Positions 1 to 8,697 of a DNA stretch of 46,323 nucleotides are shown here, one piece after another (position 1 is the first letter of the stretch; the number at the start of each line of letters is the position of its first letter). Where the stretch lies: positions 1 through 46,323 of the forward strand of contig JAKAMI010000006.1 in assembly GCA_021812945.1 (NCBI GenBank), in the 5' to 3' direction. Under the pieces are notes generated by a model, which did no database searches, had not been told where the DNA came from, and was given only the letters and a program-made list of their open reading frames with translations. The stretch is from a bacterium. Lineage in GTDB: Bacteria > Patescibacteriota > UBA1384 > XYA2-FULL-43-10 > JAKAMI01. A program made the translations under genes and the position numbers.

Positions 1-1163
1 TCTTCGGTCTGTTACTCCTAGGTCTAAAGAAGAAACGTCTCCGAGGTCTGGTCTACGACTCGGCTACCTTAGAGCCGATCCCCGGAGCCAGAGTCCTGCT
101 GCTTCGAGTCGAAGACACCCCTGAGTCCAATTTGTCCTCTAATTTGTCCAATAAGTCTAATGAATCCAATGAGTCTAATCTAACCAATTCTCCGGCTACC
201 GGCAACCAGCTTCTAGCTTCTGGCTCCCGACAACCGGTTACTGACTCCGGATTCCCGACTACTGACAACCAACAACCGGCTCCCGATTCCCGACTAATCT
301 CCACCTCGATCACCGATTCAAGCGGGCATTTCCAGCTGGCTCTAAGCCCGGGCAGCTACCGTCTCTTGGCGCTTAAGGAAGCCTTTGTCTTCCCCTCGGA
401 GTTTGTCAAGCAACGGGAGTTTCAACCGATCGAGAACAACTACTTCGGCCAGACCTTCAGGGTAGAGGATTACTCCTCAGCCCGTGATCTAGACTTCAAT
501 CTGCCTCTAGACAACCAAGACCCCGAACTGACTCGGAAACTGGCTCGGGTGGTCAAGAGAGTCAATCTCCTAGAGAGAGCCCTAGTCCTCTTAAACTTCC
601 CCCTGCTCTTGGTTGGCAGTCTGATCTCGGCTCTGGCTGTCTATGCCCAGCCCTCGATCTTTAATCTGATCATTCTGGCTCTCTACCTGCCTCTGTGGTT
701 GTCCTGCATCTCGGTTAGTCTCAAGTTCAACGCTTGGGGCAAGGCGGTAGACCAGAGTAGCGGCAACCCTCTGGAGCTGGTCTTGGTGCGAGCCTACATC
801 TCCGATGATCATCGGAGCGAGTCGAAAGTTGGAAGTGAAAAGTTGAAAGTTGATCCCACTAATCAAAACCAGACAATCGACACTTTTAACTTTAAAAACT
901 TTAAACTCGGACGTCTGGCTCGGACTGTAGTCACCGACCGGAAAGGCCGGTTCTATCTCCGGCTCTCTGAGGGCAACTACAACCTCGTAGCCTCCAAGAC
1001 CGACTATGCTTCCTACAAACCTCGAAAGCTTCGGATCTTTAGAGGTCTTGACTTCGTCAATCTGGTTCTTCGACTCCTGCCGAAGAGAGTGAGCTTAAGA
1101 GAGAGGACGAGCTTTGGGACAGACGTGCTGGGAGGAGAGGACATTGGCGATAATCATAAATGA
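1..1163 (+). CDS. Membrane protein with two carboxypeptidase-regulatory-like domains (5' partial)
   Basis: The frame is open from base 3, so the gene starts left of the window and an internal TTG at 132 is not its start. A first beta-sandwich repeat (GLVYDSATLEPIPGARV... then DSSGHFQLALSPGSYRLLA) is followed by a central hydrophobic pair of helices encoded at about 580-740. A second repeat follows (GKAVDQSSGNPLELV... then DRKGRFYLRLSEGNYNLVASK). This arrangement matches carboxypeptidase-regulatory-like (transthyretin-like) folds on membrane-anchored surface proteins. Each domain is interrupted at the same place, before its D-x-x-G-x-F strand, by low-complexity sequence: an S/N-rich tract at about 122-300 and a K/N-rich tract at about 826-905. 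These tracts resemble intergenic repeat words and are probably insertions. Function unknown. Confidence 0.7.
   Translation, partial: FGLLLLGLKKKRLRGLVYDSATLEPIPGARVLLLRVEDTPESNLSSNLSNKSNESNESNLTNSPATGNQLLASGSRQPVTDSGFPTTDNQQPAPDSRLISTSITDSSGHFQLALSPGSYRLLALKEAFVFPSEFVKQREFQPIENNYFGQTFRVEDYSSARDLDFNLPLDNQDPELTRKLARVVKRVNLLERALVLLNFPLLLVGSLISALAVYAQPSIFNLIILALYLPLWLSCISVSLKFNAWGKAVDQSSGNPLELVLVRAYISDDHRSESKVGSEKLKVDPTNQNQTIDTFNFKNFKLGRLARTVVTDRKGRFYLRLSEGNYNLVASKTDYASYKPRKLRIFRGLDFVNLVLRLLPKRVSLRERTSFGTDVLGGEDIGDNHK
122..300 (+). repeat. Low-complexity in-frame repeat tract
   Basis: A run of related short words (tccaat, ttgtcc, tctaat, then gactcc/gactac/caacaaccgg) encodes an S/N/T/Q-rich linker inside the first domain of the partial gene. 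The words resemble those in non-coding stretches near 1310-1376 and 8820-8920. No fixed repeat period is seen. Confidence 0.55.
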
Positions 1164-1172
1164 CCGTTTGGG

Positions 1173-1200
1173 AGTGTGACTGATAATTATCAGTCACACT
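1173..1200. terminator. Perfect 28-nt palindrome, terminator-like
   Basis: Arms agtgtgactgataa and ttatcagtcacact pair perfectly with no loop, 9 nt after the stop of the upstream gene. There is no T-tract, so this may be a transcript-end hairpin or a protein-binding dyad. Its last base is the first T of the following -35 box, so a bound protein could also affect nusA transcription. Confidence 0.45.
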
Positions 1201-1227
1201 TGACACGCAGCCCCAGTTTGGTATATT
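1200..1227 (+). promoter_or_regulatory. Sigma70-type promoter for nusA-clpC
   Basis: TTGACA at 1200-1205, a 16-nt spacer and TATATT at 1222-1227, preceded by TGG (extended -10). The predicted start near 1234 gives a leader of about 175 nt. Confidence 0.6.
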
Positions 1228-1244
1228 AGAATTAATTATGGATG

Positions 1245-1376
1245 TGGTGACCCTTAAGGGTTGCCGCTTTTTAGTAAAAGCACAGCTTTTACTCCCTACT
1301 AATTTGCAAATTAAACGAAAATACAAATGTTGCACTAACTATTCGTACATTAGTAAATTAGTACATTAGTAGTCTA
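1245..1376 (+). other. nusA leader with two hairpins and A/T-rich repeats
   Basis: One stem pairs ggtgaccc with gggttgcc around ttaa (two G-U pairs, about 1246-1265). A second pairs gtaaaagc (1274-1281) with gcttttac (1285-1292). Then follow words of the type ttagtaaattagtacattag. No known riboswitch was recognised; attenuation is possible but unproven. Confidence 0.35.
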
Positions 1377-1409
1377 AACCCAGATCATTAATTTCTACAT
1401 GGAGAAAAG

Positions 1410-2633
1410 ATGTTGAACAAGGATTTTATGTCTGCCATAGAGCAGATTTGCGACGAAAAAGGCTTATCCAAAGAAATCGTTTTAGAAACCGTGGAAGCCG
1501 CCCTAGCCGCAGCCTACCGCAAAGATTACGGCTCCCCTCGGCAGATCATCCGCGGCAAACTAAACGAAGTGACCGGTGAAATCAATATGTTCAGGGTTTA
1601 CCAGGTTGTTGAAACCGAGGAGGAGATTGAGGAGAAAGAATCTCAGCTCCTGCTGAACGACGCTAAAAAACTCGACAAAAAAGCCGAAATCGGGTCGGAA
1701 GTAATCATTCCTCTACCGCAACACAAGGATTTCGGCCGGATCGCCGCTCAAACCGCTAAACAGGTCATTATCCAACGGATCCGTGAAGCTGAACGCGATA
1801 TGCTGTTTCAAGAATATAAAGACAAGGAAAGAACCGTTATCAACGGCTCGGTCCAACAGCTTGACGGAAATAATGTCATCGTAAACATCGGCAAAGCCAA
1901 TGCCATTCTTTATCCCTCCGATCAAGTACGAAGCGAGCACTACTACGCCGGACAAAGATTAAAAGTCTTCCTGAAGGAAGTTGTGGAAACGGCCAGAGGA
2001 CCGCAGATATTGGTTTCTCGCTCAGACAGCGAACTGATTCGAGGCCTGTTTGAGCTTGAAGTCCCGGAAATTACCACCGGCTCAGTTGTGATTAAAAACA
2101 TTGTTCGCGAAGCCGGATACCGCACCAAAATCGCCGTCGCCGCTACCCAAGAGGGGATTGATCCGATCGGTTCCTGCGTCGGACAGCGTGGTACTCGAGT
2201 CCAGGCTATTTTGGCCGAAATCGGCGATGAAAAAATCGACATTGTGCTTTGGGACGAAGACGTAGAAAACTACATTATCAACGCCCTTTCTCCGGCTAAG
2301 TGTGAAAAAATCGTTATTTCATCCAAAGAAAACAAAGCAACGGTTTATGTTCCGGAAGATTCGCTTTCTTTGGCTATCGGCAAAGGCGGCCAAAATGTTC
2401 GTTTGGCTTCCAAGCTTACCGGCTGGGGGATCGATATCGAGAAAATCGATGATTTGAAATCCAAAGATTCAACCGATAATCAAAAAGGTGAGGTAGAACC
2501 AAGCCGGGATGAAGCTGAAGAAACCGATACTCCGAAGAAAAAAACCCCGAAAACCAAAAAGTCTTCCGCCAAAAAAGCAACCAAAACTACCAAGAAAGCC
2601 AAAAAGTCAGAAACGGACGTTGTTGCCGGATAA
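1410..2633 (+). CDS. nusA: Transcription termination/antitermination protein NusA
   Basis: NusA binds RNA polymerase and nascent RNA to modulate pausing, termination and antitermination. The 407-residue protein has the N-terminal polymerase-binding domain (about 1-130), an S1 domain (about 138-205) and two KH domains. The KH loops are visible as [11 protein letters not shown] near residue 255 and [21 protein letters not shown], where the IGKGGQ loop is near 325. It lacks the C-terminal acidic repeats of the 495-residue E. coli protein and ends in a lysine-rich low-complexity tail from about 350. The start is ATG with GGAG at 1401-1404. It is probably co-transcribed with the ClpC gene 27 bp downstream. 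Confidence 0.95.
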   Translation: MLNKDFMSAIEQICDEKGLSKEIVLETVEAALAAAYRKDYGSPRQIIRGKLNEVTGEINMFRVYQVVETEEEIEEKESQLLLNDAKKLDKKAEIGSEVIIPLPQHKDFGRIAAQTAKQVIIQRIREAERDMLFQEYKDKERTVINGSVQQLDGNNVIVNIGKANAILYPSDQVRSEHYYAGQRLKVFLKEVVETARGPQILVSRSDSELIRGLFELEVPEITTGSVVIKNIVREAGYRTKIAVAATQEGIDPIGSCVGQRGTRVQAILAEIGDEKIDIVLWDEDVENYIINALSPAKCEKIVISSKENKATVYVPEDSLSLAIGKGGQNVRLASKLTGWGIDIEKIDDLKSKDSTDNQKGEVEPSRDEAEETDTPKKKTPKTKKSSAKKATKTTKKAKKSETDVVAG

Positions 2634-2660
2634 GGCGATAATATTTAAGAGAGGGTTATT

Positions 2661-5165
2661 GTGAATGAAAATTTTTTCAATAGATTCAGCTCCAGTCTTA
2701 AGCAGGTTCTACTCTTGGCGGAGAGAATTGCCAACGATCTCGGCGATCAGTTAGATACGCAGCATGTGATTTACGCAATTGTTTCAACTAGAGACAATCT
2801 GGCTTCTGATATCCTAAAAAGCTACGAAATCACCGCCAAAAAGATTGACGTCCTCAGCCGTATTCTGAGTAAAACCAACAAACAAAACCGCACCACTATT
2901 TCAAATGATCTAAAAACCGCCCTTATATCAGCCATAAAAATTTCTGCTAGTCTCGGCCAGGGTCAAATAGAGCTGGAACATGTGCTACTTTCTCTGGTCT
3001 CAGAGAAGAAATTTAACTCATACCAGATTATCGAGCGCGCCGGAGCCGACCCCGAGAAAATCAAAGACCAGCTAAATGAAATGTTTAGTGAACTTAAACT
3101 AGCCGTTGATCAAAGCCAGGATCTTTTCAACCAGATGAACACGTCGGGTCAAACAGACGAGATGGGCTTCGACTTCCCGGGGTCCGACGGCGGGCCGTTT
3201 TCCATGCCCGGGACAACTACCGCCACTGGTGTTAAAGAAAAATCTGCTCTAGAGATCTACGGCACCAACTTAAATCACCTAGCCAAGGGCAAAAAACTCG
3301 ACCCAGTCATCGGACGCGAGGCTGAAATCACCCGAGTCGTTCAGATTCTTTCCCGCCGCAACAAAAACAACCCGATCCTGCTGGGGGAACCCGGAGTCGG
3401 GAAGACCGCTATAGTTGAAGGATTAGCCGATCAAATAGTCAAGGGCAAAGTTCCCCAAAATCTCCTAAACGAAGAGGTTATATCACTGGATCTGGGCGCC
3501 ATAGTGGCCGGAACCATGTTTCGCGGCCAGTTTGAAGCTCGTTTCAAGAAAATTATTGATGAGATTATTAAACTTGGCAATATTATTATTTTTCTCGACG
3601 AGTTGCATACCGTCATCGGGACCGGAAGCGCCGAAGGTTCACTCGACGCCGCCAATTTACTGAAACCGATCCTAACTCGCGGTCAGCTTAGGTTGATCGG
3701 AGCGACAACGTTTGACGAGTATAAGAAAAACATCGAAAAAGATAAAGCTTTCGAGCGCAGATTTCAGATCGTAAAGATTTCAGAACCTACGGTCGAGGAA
3801 ACCGTTAAAATACTTAAGGGGTTACAACCGAAATACGAAGATTACCACCACATCAGCTATCTGCCGGAAGCCATCGAATCGGCCGCCAAGCTATCCGACC
3901 GCTACATTACCGACCGATTTTTGCCGGATAAGGCTATCGACCTGATCGATGAAGCAGCCGCTTCAACCAACGTGATCTCGAAAAATAGCAGCCAGATTAT
4001 CTCTCTAACCAATCGGCTCAAAGATATCTCCCGCCTCAAGGATGAGGCCGTCGGTAATGAAAATTACAAACTAGCCACCGAACTCAAAGAGGAGGAGATC
4101 GGACTAAACGATCAGCTTCAAGCCTACCAAGCCAAGGAGAGGGAGACTCAGAAGAAAGTCATCACGCCTGAAGATATCGCCTCCATTGTCGCTGCCTCCA
4201 CCGGTATTCCGGTAACCGATCTTAAGATTGCCGAAACCATTCATTTGGTAAATCTCGAGAAGAGATTAAAGAGAAATATTATCGGACAGGATGCGGCGGT
4301 TCACGAGATTTCACAAGCCATAAAACGTTCTCGGGTCGGCATAGCCGATCCCAACCGCCCCATCGGCTCATTTATCTTCTTAGGGCCCACCGGCGTGGGT
4401 AAAACCGAGCTCGCCCGGGTTTTGGCCGGCACGGTTTTCGGGTCGGACAAGGCCTTGGTCAAGATTGATATGAGCGAGTTTATGGAAAAGCACAACGTTG
4501 CACGTCTGGTCGGAGCGCCTGCCGGTTACATCGGTTATGAAGAGGGTGGAAAACTCACCGAAACCATCCGGCACCAGCCTTACAGCCTGATTCTTTTTGA
4601 TGAAATAGAGAAAGCTCACCCCGATATTTTTAATATGCTGCTCCAGATTCTTGAGGACGGTTATCTGACCGATGCCAAGGGCAGAAGAGTCAATTTCAAA
4701 AATACGATGATTATCATGACCTCAAATCTTGGATCGTCTCTGTTCAGCGACAAGCCGATCGGTTTTATAAAAGATACTTCATCGGAGGGTTCAAGTGTTT
4801 CTGACAAAGTAGAAGAAAACCTTCATAAGGCTTTGCCTCCCGAATTTATTAACCGCCTAGACAAAATAATCGTCTTTAATCAGCTTTCCCGAGACGATAT
4901 CCATAAAATTGTTTCTCTGCGACTGAAAGATCTTGAAAAACGTCTTAAGACTGTTCACTTGAAGTTTCAAGCCACCAAGCAGGCTAAAGAGCTTTTGGCC
5001 AAGCTTGGATTCGATAAAAAATATGGCGCCAGACCCTTAAAACGCGTTATCGCCAATCAGATAGAATCGAATATTTCTGATTTGATATTGAAGTATCCGG
5101 ATCTAAAAAATAAAACCATTAAGGTTGACCGCCACGCCGACGAATTCGCCATCTCGATAGTTTAA
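2661..5165 (+). CDS. clpC: ATP-dependent Clp protease ATP-binding subunit, ClpC type
   Basis: Hexameric AAA+ unfoldase that feeds substrates to ClpP. The 834 residues hold a Clp N-domain (about 1-150) and a first AAA module with Walker A GEPGVGKT at 242-249 and Walker B IIFLDELH. A UVR-like coiled middle segment (RLKDEAVGNENYKLATELKEEE) follows. The second AAA module has Walker A GPTGVGKT at 575-582, ILFDEIEKAH and the arginine-finger region PEFINRLD. The IGF tripeptide at 700-702 is the ClpP-docking loop, arguing for ClpC/ClpA function rather than a ClpB disaggregase. The start is GTG with a gagagg RBS. clpP is not in the window. Confidence 0.93.
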   Translation: MNENFFNRFSSSLKQVLLLAERIANDLGDQLDTQHVIYAIVSTRDNLASDILKSYEITAKKIDVLSRILSKTNKQNRTTISNDLKTALISAIKISASLGQGQIELEHVLLSLVSEKKFNSYQIIERAGADPEKIKDQLNEMFSELKLAVDQSQDLFNQMNTSGQTDEMGFDFPGSDGGPFSMPGTTTATGVKEKSALEIYGTNLNHLAKGKKLDPVIGREAEITRVVQILSRRNKNNPILLGEPGVGKTAIVEGLADQIVKGKVPQNLLNEEVISLDLGAIVAGTMFRGQFEARFKKIIDEIIKLGNIIIFLDELHTVIGTGSAEGSLDAANLLKPILTRGQLRLIGATTFDEYKKNIEKDKAFERRFQIVKISEPTVEETVKILKGLQPKYEDYHHISYLPEAIESAAKLSDRYITDRFLPDKAIDLIDEAAASTNVISKNSSQIISLTNRLKDISRLKDEAVGNENYKLATELKEEEIGLNDQLQAYQAKERETQKKVITPEDIASIVAASTGIPVTDLKIAETIHLVNLEKRLKRNIIGQDAAVHEISQAIKRSRVGIADPNRPIGSFIFLGPTGVGKTELARVLAGTVFGSDKALVKIDMSEFMEKHNVARLVGAPAGYIGYEEGGKLTETIRHQPYSLILFDEIEKAHPDIFNMLLQILEDGYLTDAKGRRVNFKNTMIIMTSNLGSSLFSDKPIGFIKDTSSEGSSVSDKVEENLHKALPPEFINRLDKIIVFNQLSRDDIHKIVSLRLKDLEKRLKTVHLKFQATKQAKELLAKLGFDKKYGARPLKRVIANQIESNISDLILKYPDLKNKTIKVDRHADEFAISIV

Positions 5166-5252
5166 ATCCCACGTCATCCTGAATGAAACTGAAGAATCCT
5201 AAAATCTTCTAGCAAATTTATGATATTATAATCAGTAGCTGAAACATTTTTC

Positions 5253-5342
5253 TGTCATTCCCGCGCAGGCGGGAATCTACCTAATTATTAACGGATTCCC
5301 GCCGGAGCCTGTCTCGAGTGCAACCGAGAGGCGGGAATGACA
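5253..5342. repeat. Dispersed inverted repeat (TGTCATTCCCGC family)
   Basis: tgtcattcccgc at the left end is mirrored by gcgggaatgaca at 5331-5342, with smaller cggg/cccg hairpins between. A compact copy of the same arms lies at 41183-41210. The preceding 5170-5210 bases resemble a degenerate tcatcctga-type copy. Confidence 0.75.
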
Positions 5343-5358
5343 AACGGGAGTGGTTAAA

Positions 5359-6618
5359 ATGAAAATACAATCCGTCCGCGGTATGCGCGATATTTTACCC
5401 GAAGATCAAAAGTACTGGCAATTCGCCCAGAATCTTTTTGATGAGACTTCGAGTAGCCTCGGTTTTTCAAGATTAATAATTCCCTCAGTCGAAGAATTAT
5501 CGCTTTTTGAGCGGGGAATCGGCGAAGCAACAGACATAGTCGAAAAGGAAATGTTCGTGATAGCCGCCAAGAGCGACGACAACGCAACTCTGGCTCTACG
5601 TCCCGAGCTTACTGCCGGATGCGTCCGCGCTTATATCGAAAACGGGATGAAATCCAAACCCCAGCCGGTTCGTCTCTCGCTCTTTGGTTCCGCTTTTAGG
5701 AGAGAACGACCCCAGAAAAACCGCTATCGCGAGTTCTACCAGCTTGATTTTGAAGCCATTGGGGACGAAAAAGCGCTCTGGGATGTATACATTATATATA
5801 GCTCGCTAAAATACCTCGAAAGGCTAGGACTCAAAAATATTAGAACAACGGTCAACTCGATCGGCTGTCGTGAATGCCGGCCGTCTTATCGCGAAAAATT
5901 GATCAAATATTTTAAAGATAATGTTGATAAACTTTGCGAGGATTGTAAGCGCCGCCTCAGAACCAATCCTCTTCGTATTTTAGACTGCAAGGAACCGGCT
6001 TGCCAAGGACTGTCAAAGGACGCTCCGAAGATGCTGGACAATCTTTGCCCGGCCTGCGATGAACACTTCGACTATGTCAAGTCCTCGCTCAATAATTTGA
6101 ACGTTGATTTTGAGATCAATCCCCAGCTCGTCCGCGGTTTGGATTATTACAACCGGACGGTTTTCGAGTTTAACCAAAAAGCCGACACCGGCCGCCAGAG
6201 CTCTCTCGGTGGCGGCGGGCGATACGATTACCTGTTCGAAATGATAGGCGAGAGCCCAACGCCGGCTGTCGGCGTGGCGCTTGGTCTGGATAGGATCGTA
6301 AATGCGCTAAAAGAAAATAGTATTGAAATTCCTAAGGTTGAAACGAAGCAAATACTGATTGTTGGAACCCCTGATACTGTCAAACAATGCCTAGGGGCCT
6401 CGAACAAGATATTTGAAACTACCGCTCTAACCCCGCTCTACTTCCCGCAAGAGACTGCTATCGGCAAGCAGCTGGAACTGGCCAACAAACTCCAAGTCGA
6501 TTACGCCGTAATTATCGGTCCCGATGAATTAAAATCGGGAAAATATCAGCTTAAAGACTTGAAAACAGGCGAGCAGAAGCAAATAAAGCCCGATAAGCTG
6601 GTCGAACTTTTGTCCTGA
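5359..6618 (+). CDS. hisS: Histidyl-tRNA synthetase
   Basis: Charges tRNA-His in the cytoplasm. Class II motifs are clear: motif 2 FRRERPQKNRYREFYQLD, motif 3 GVALGLDRIVNAL, and the histidine-binding loops LVRGLDYYNRTVFEF and SSLGGGGRYDYL. An insertion with four CxxC-like pairs (CRECR, CEDCK, CKEPAC, CPAC) may bind metal, as in some bacterial HisRS. The C-terminal anticodon-binding domain runs from about residue 320. ATG 5359 is chosen because GGGAG at 5346-5350 sits 8 nt before it; the in-frame GTG at 5350 overlaps that RBS. The product is 419 aa. Confidence 0.95.
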   Translation: MKIQSVRGMRDILPEDQKYWQFAQNLFDETSSSLGFSRLIIPSVEELSLFERGIGEATDIVEKEMFVIAAKSDDNATLALRPELTAGCVRAYIENGMKSKPQPVRLSLFGSAFRRERPQKNRYREFYQLDFEAIGDEKALWDVYIIYSSLKYLERLGLKNIRTTVNSIGCRECRPSYREKLIKYFKDNVDKLCEDCKRRLRTNPLRILDCKEPACQGLSKDAPKMLDNLCPACDEHFDYVKSSLNNLNVDFEINPQLVRGLDYYNRTVFEFNQKADTGRQSSLGGGGRYDYLFEMIGESPTPAVGVALGLDRIVNALKENSIEIPKVETKQILIVGTPDTVKQCLGASNKIFETTALTPLYFPQETAIGKQLELANKLQVDYAVIIGPDELKSGKYQLKDLKTGEQKQIKPDKLVELLS

Positions 6619-6625
6619 TATTTCA

Positions 6626-6712
6626 TAAAGACAGTCTTTCAAGGCAGTAAAGACTGTCTTTACAGAACCTGCCCCAAAAGACAGTCTTTGCCGCCCTAAA
6701 AAAGATTGTCTT
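6626..6712. repeat. AAAGACAGTCTTT hairpin cluster after hisS
   Basis: taaagacagtcttt (6626-6639) pairs perfectly with aaagactgtcttta (6649-6662). A third copy lies at 6677-6689 and a degenerate one at 6701-6712. It starts 8 nt after the hisS stop. The same motif forms hairpins after two other genes at 40743-40776 and 41420-41462, so it probably acts as a transcript-end structure. Confidence 0.75.
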
Positions 6713-6727
6713 CGCAGTCTCGAATAT

Positions 6728-7300
6728 ATGAGAAAACTAACTAATAAAGAGCTCCGCCTTGAAGCTGAAGCCCGTATAGACCAGCACTGCCACCTACGAG
6801 GTGGCAGTGCTGGTCAGAAGCCGGAAATCTATCTGGTTCTCGATAATTTGCGCTCTGTTTACAATATCGGAGCTATTTTTCGTACTGCCGACGCTGTCGG
6901 AGTCAAAAAGATCTACCTTTGCGGCATCTGCGCATTTCCTCCTAGGCCGGACCTTCATAAAACGGCTTTAGGAACTGAAGAATATGTTGAGTGGGAGTAC
7001 GTCGACTCGACACTTCAGGCGCTTAAGAAACTTAAGCGCCTGAAGTGTAAAATCGTTGCTCTCGAGCAGACGGACCAAAGCGATGATTATCGATCGTTAC
7101 AAGGGGTGACACCTCGCAGTATGAAACGAGGGGTTACCCCTTGTAAACTCGCCCTAGTAGTCGGCAACGAAGTCGACGGCGTCAGCCAGGAAGTCCTGGA
7201 CCTCTGCGACCAGGCCATCGACATCCCCATGGCCGGTTGGGCTAACTCCCTCAACGTCACCACAGCGCTGGGTGTGGTTTTGTACTCTTTTATTAACTAA
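6728..7300 (+). CDS. SpoU/TrmH-family RNA 2'-O-methyltransferase with palindromic inserts
   Basis: SPOUT-fold methyltransferase acting on tRNA or rRNA ribose. All three SpoU motifs are present: NLRSVYNIGAIFRTADAVG, LALVVGNEVDGVS and IPMAGWANSLNVTTALGVV. The 190-aa protein is interrupted in frame by three hairpin-forming DNA segments at 6779-6815, 7010-7048 and 7097-7146. They encode a DQHCHLRGGSAGQ-like loop near residue 18, a charged STLQALKKLKRLK segment, and a QGVTPRSMKRGVTP loop. All fall outside the three conserved motifs, so the enzyme could still fold. Substrate specificity cannot be assigned. It is followed 6 bp later by another RNA methyltransferase gene. Confidence 0.88.
   Translation: MRKLTNKELRLEAEARIDQHCHLRGGSAGQKPEIYLVLDNLRSVYNIGAIFRTADAVGVKKIYLCGICAFPPRPDLHKTALGTEEYVEWEYVDSTLQALKKLKRLKCKIVALEQTDQSDDYRSLQGVTPRSMKRGVTPCKLALVVGNEVDGVSQEVLDLCDQAIDIPMAGWANSLNVTTALGVVLYSFIN
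6779..6815. repeat. Perfect 17-bp hairpin inside the trmH-like CDS
   Basis: Arms gaccagcactgccacct (6779-6795) and aggtggcagtgctggtc (6799-6815), loop acg. The core, ctgccacct-acg-aggtggcag, recurs at 7719-7739 inside the next gene but in another reading frame. Confidence 0.9.
7010..7048. repeat. Perfect 18-bp hairpin inside the trmH-like CDS
   Basis: Arms acacttcaggcgcttaag and cttaagcgcctgaagtgt around an aaa loop. It encodes part of a helix between SpoU motifs 1 and 2. No second copy was seen in the window. Confidence 0.88.
7097..7146. repeat. Imperfect 20-bp inverted repeat inside the trmH-like CDS
   Basis: The arm at 7097-7116 (ttacaaggggtgacacctcg) matches the reverse complement of 7127-7146 at 18 of 20 positions, with a 10-nt loop. 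It lies just before SpoU motif 2. Confidence 0.8.
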
Positions 7301-7306
7301 TACACC

Positions 7307-8680
7307 TTGAAAGTGATAATCACCATCGAAAAACTTATTTTTGAAGGTTATGGTCTTGGCCATGTAGATGGCAAGGCCATTTTTGTCAGAAAATCGGTTC
7401 CGGGGGATGAGTTGGAAGTCGAGACGGTAAATATTAAAAAAAATTACGATGAAGCAATCATCAGGAAGATAATCAAGCCCTCCACCAAGCGCATTACCCC
7501 CAGATGTCCGTATTTTGATATTTGTGGCGGGTGTGATCACCAAAATATCTCTTACACCGATCAGCTCAAATTCAAAGATCAGATCATCGACGAAATGATC
7601 GAACAAAATCAAATTGAAACAGGGGAGCGTCTTCCGATAATTCCCGGCTCTGACTCTGAATATTTCTACCGCAACTCTATTCGCTTTGAATTCGTTACAC
7701 GACTGGTTGACCCGCATACTGCCACCTACGAGGTGGCAGCGCCAGTCTCAATCCAAATTGCGCGGCATAATTATTTGGATCCGGCGAAGCCGGTAATTAC
7801 CGACTTTTGTCTCTTGCAGTCTGAGTTTTCCAACGAACTATGCCAATCAATTCTTGATTTGTATAATAATTACGGCGTTCCCGATAACCGAAAACTGTTG
7901 GTTGATAACCATCTCTGGCAAATCAAAATTCGCGAGGGCAAACAGACCGGCGAATTTATGCTGGAAATGATTACCAAGAGCAGTACATTGCCTATGGAAA
8001 GAGGGTTGAAAGATCTGGTCAAAGCATTTCCCGAGATCAAATCGTTTTACCACACCATCGCCCCGGACAAAAATATCTACAAGCTAAAAAGACGGCTTCT
8101 TGCGGGCAAGCCGGTTATTTACGAAAAGATTGGCAAATATACTTTTCAGATCTCGCCGGAATCATTTTTCCAAACAAACTCTCTCGGCGTTCAAACACTT
8201 TACGATCAGATCAAAAACTTTGCCGACATCCAAATGGGGGATAGGGTTGTCGATCTTTTCTGCGGGACCGGAAGTATTGCCATATATCTCTCGACACTAG
8301 CTAAGTCAGTCATTGGAGTCGAAATAGTCCCCGAAGCCATCCGCGATGCCAAAGATAATGCTAAGATAAACAAGATCAGTAATGTCGAATTTCATTGTTT
8401 CGATGTGTCTAAACTCAACAATGAAACAATGTGGCAATATAGCAATGCAATTTTAGTTCTGGATCCGCCTCGTGCTGGTCTAAAACCTGAATTGATAAAA
8501 AAAATTTGTAAGTGTGATCCCAAACGAATCGTTTACGTTTCCTGCAATCCAGCCACCTTTTTTCGAGATATTAAAGTATTTAATAAATACGGTCTAGGAC
8601 TAACAAAGCTCCAACCAATCGACATGTTTCCTCAAACCCACCACATTGAACTCGTTGGACTCCTAGCGACAACACGCTAA
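7307..8680 (+). CDS. TrmA/RlmD-family 23S rRNA or tRNA (uracil-C5)-methyltransferase
   Basis: SAM-dependent m5U methyltransferase of the RumA/TrmA class. It has an N-terminal TRAM domain (about 1-55) and the Fe-S cluster motif CPYFDICGGC, with a further Cys in ITDFCLLQ. The SAM loop is VVDLFCGTGSIAIYL, followed by LDPPRAGL and the catalytic SCNP cysteine in VYVSCNPATFFRD. The 457-aa length is normal. The cluster favours an RlmD-like rRNA enzyme over TrmA. The start is uncertain: TTG 7307 or GTG 7313, neither with a clear RBS, so coupling to the upstream gene is likely. A 21-nt palindrome at 7719-7739 encodes PHTATYEVAAP between the cluster and the catalytic domain. Confidence 0.9.
   Translation: MKVIITIEKLIFEGYGLGHVDGKAIFVRKSVPGDELEVETVNIKKNYDEAIIRKIIKPSTKRITPRCPYFDICGGCDHQNISYTDQLKFKDQIIDEMIEQNQIETGERLPIIPGSDSEYFYRNSIRFEFVTRLVDPHTATYEVAAPVSIQIARHNYLDPAKPVITDFCLLQSEFSNELCQSILDLYNNYGVPDNRKLLVDNHLWQIKIREGKQTGEFMLEMITKSSTLPMERGLKDLVKAFPEIKSFYHTIAPDKNIYKLKRRLLAGKPVIYEKIGKYTFQISPESFFQTNSLGVQTLYDQIKNFADIQMGDRVVDLFCGTGSIAIYLSTLAKSVIGVEIVPEAIRDAKDNAKINKISNVEFHCFDVSKLNNETMWQYSNAILVLDPPRAGLKPELIKKICKCDPKRIVYVSCNPATFFRDIKVFNKYGLGLTKLQPIDMFPQTHHIELVGLLATTR
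7719..7739. repeat. Second copy of the ACG-loop hairpin, inside the RlmD-like CDS
   Basis: ctgccacct, loop acg, aggtggcag: identical to the core of 6779-6815. Short outer complementary words gactgg (7701-7706) and ccagtc (7742-7747) flank it. Here it is translated as TATYEVA, in the first copy as CHLRGGS. Confidence 0.88.
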
Positions 8681-8697
8681 ATCGTGCGCTCAATCTT

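Noticed and set aside
53-313. Antisense reading frame with serine/aspartate-rich protein opposite the first gene
   Set aside because: It mirrors the low-complexity repeat tract of the plus-strand gene and has no RBS or family signature.
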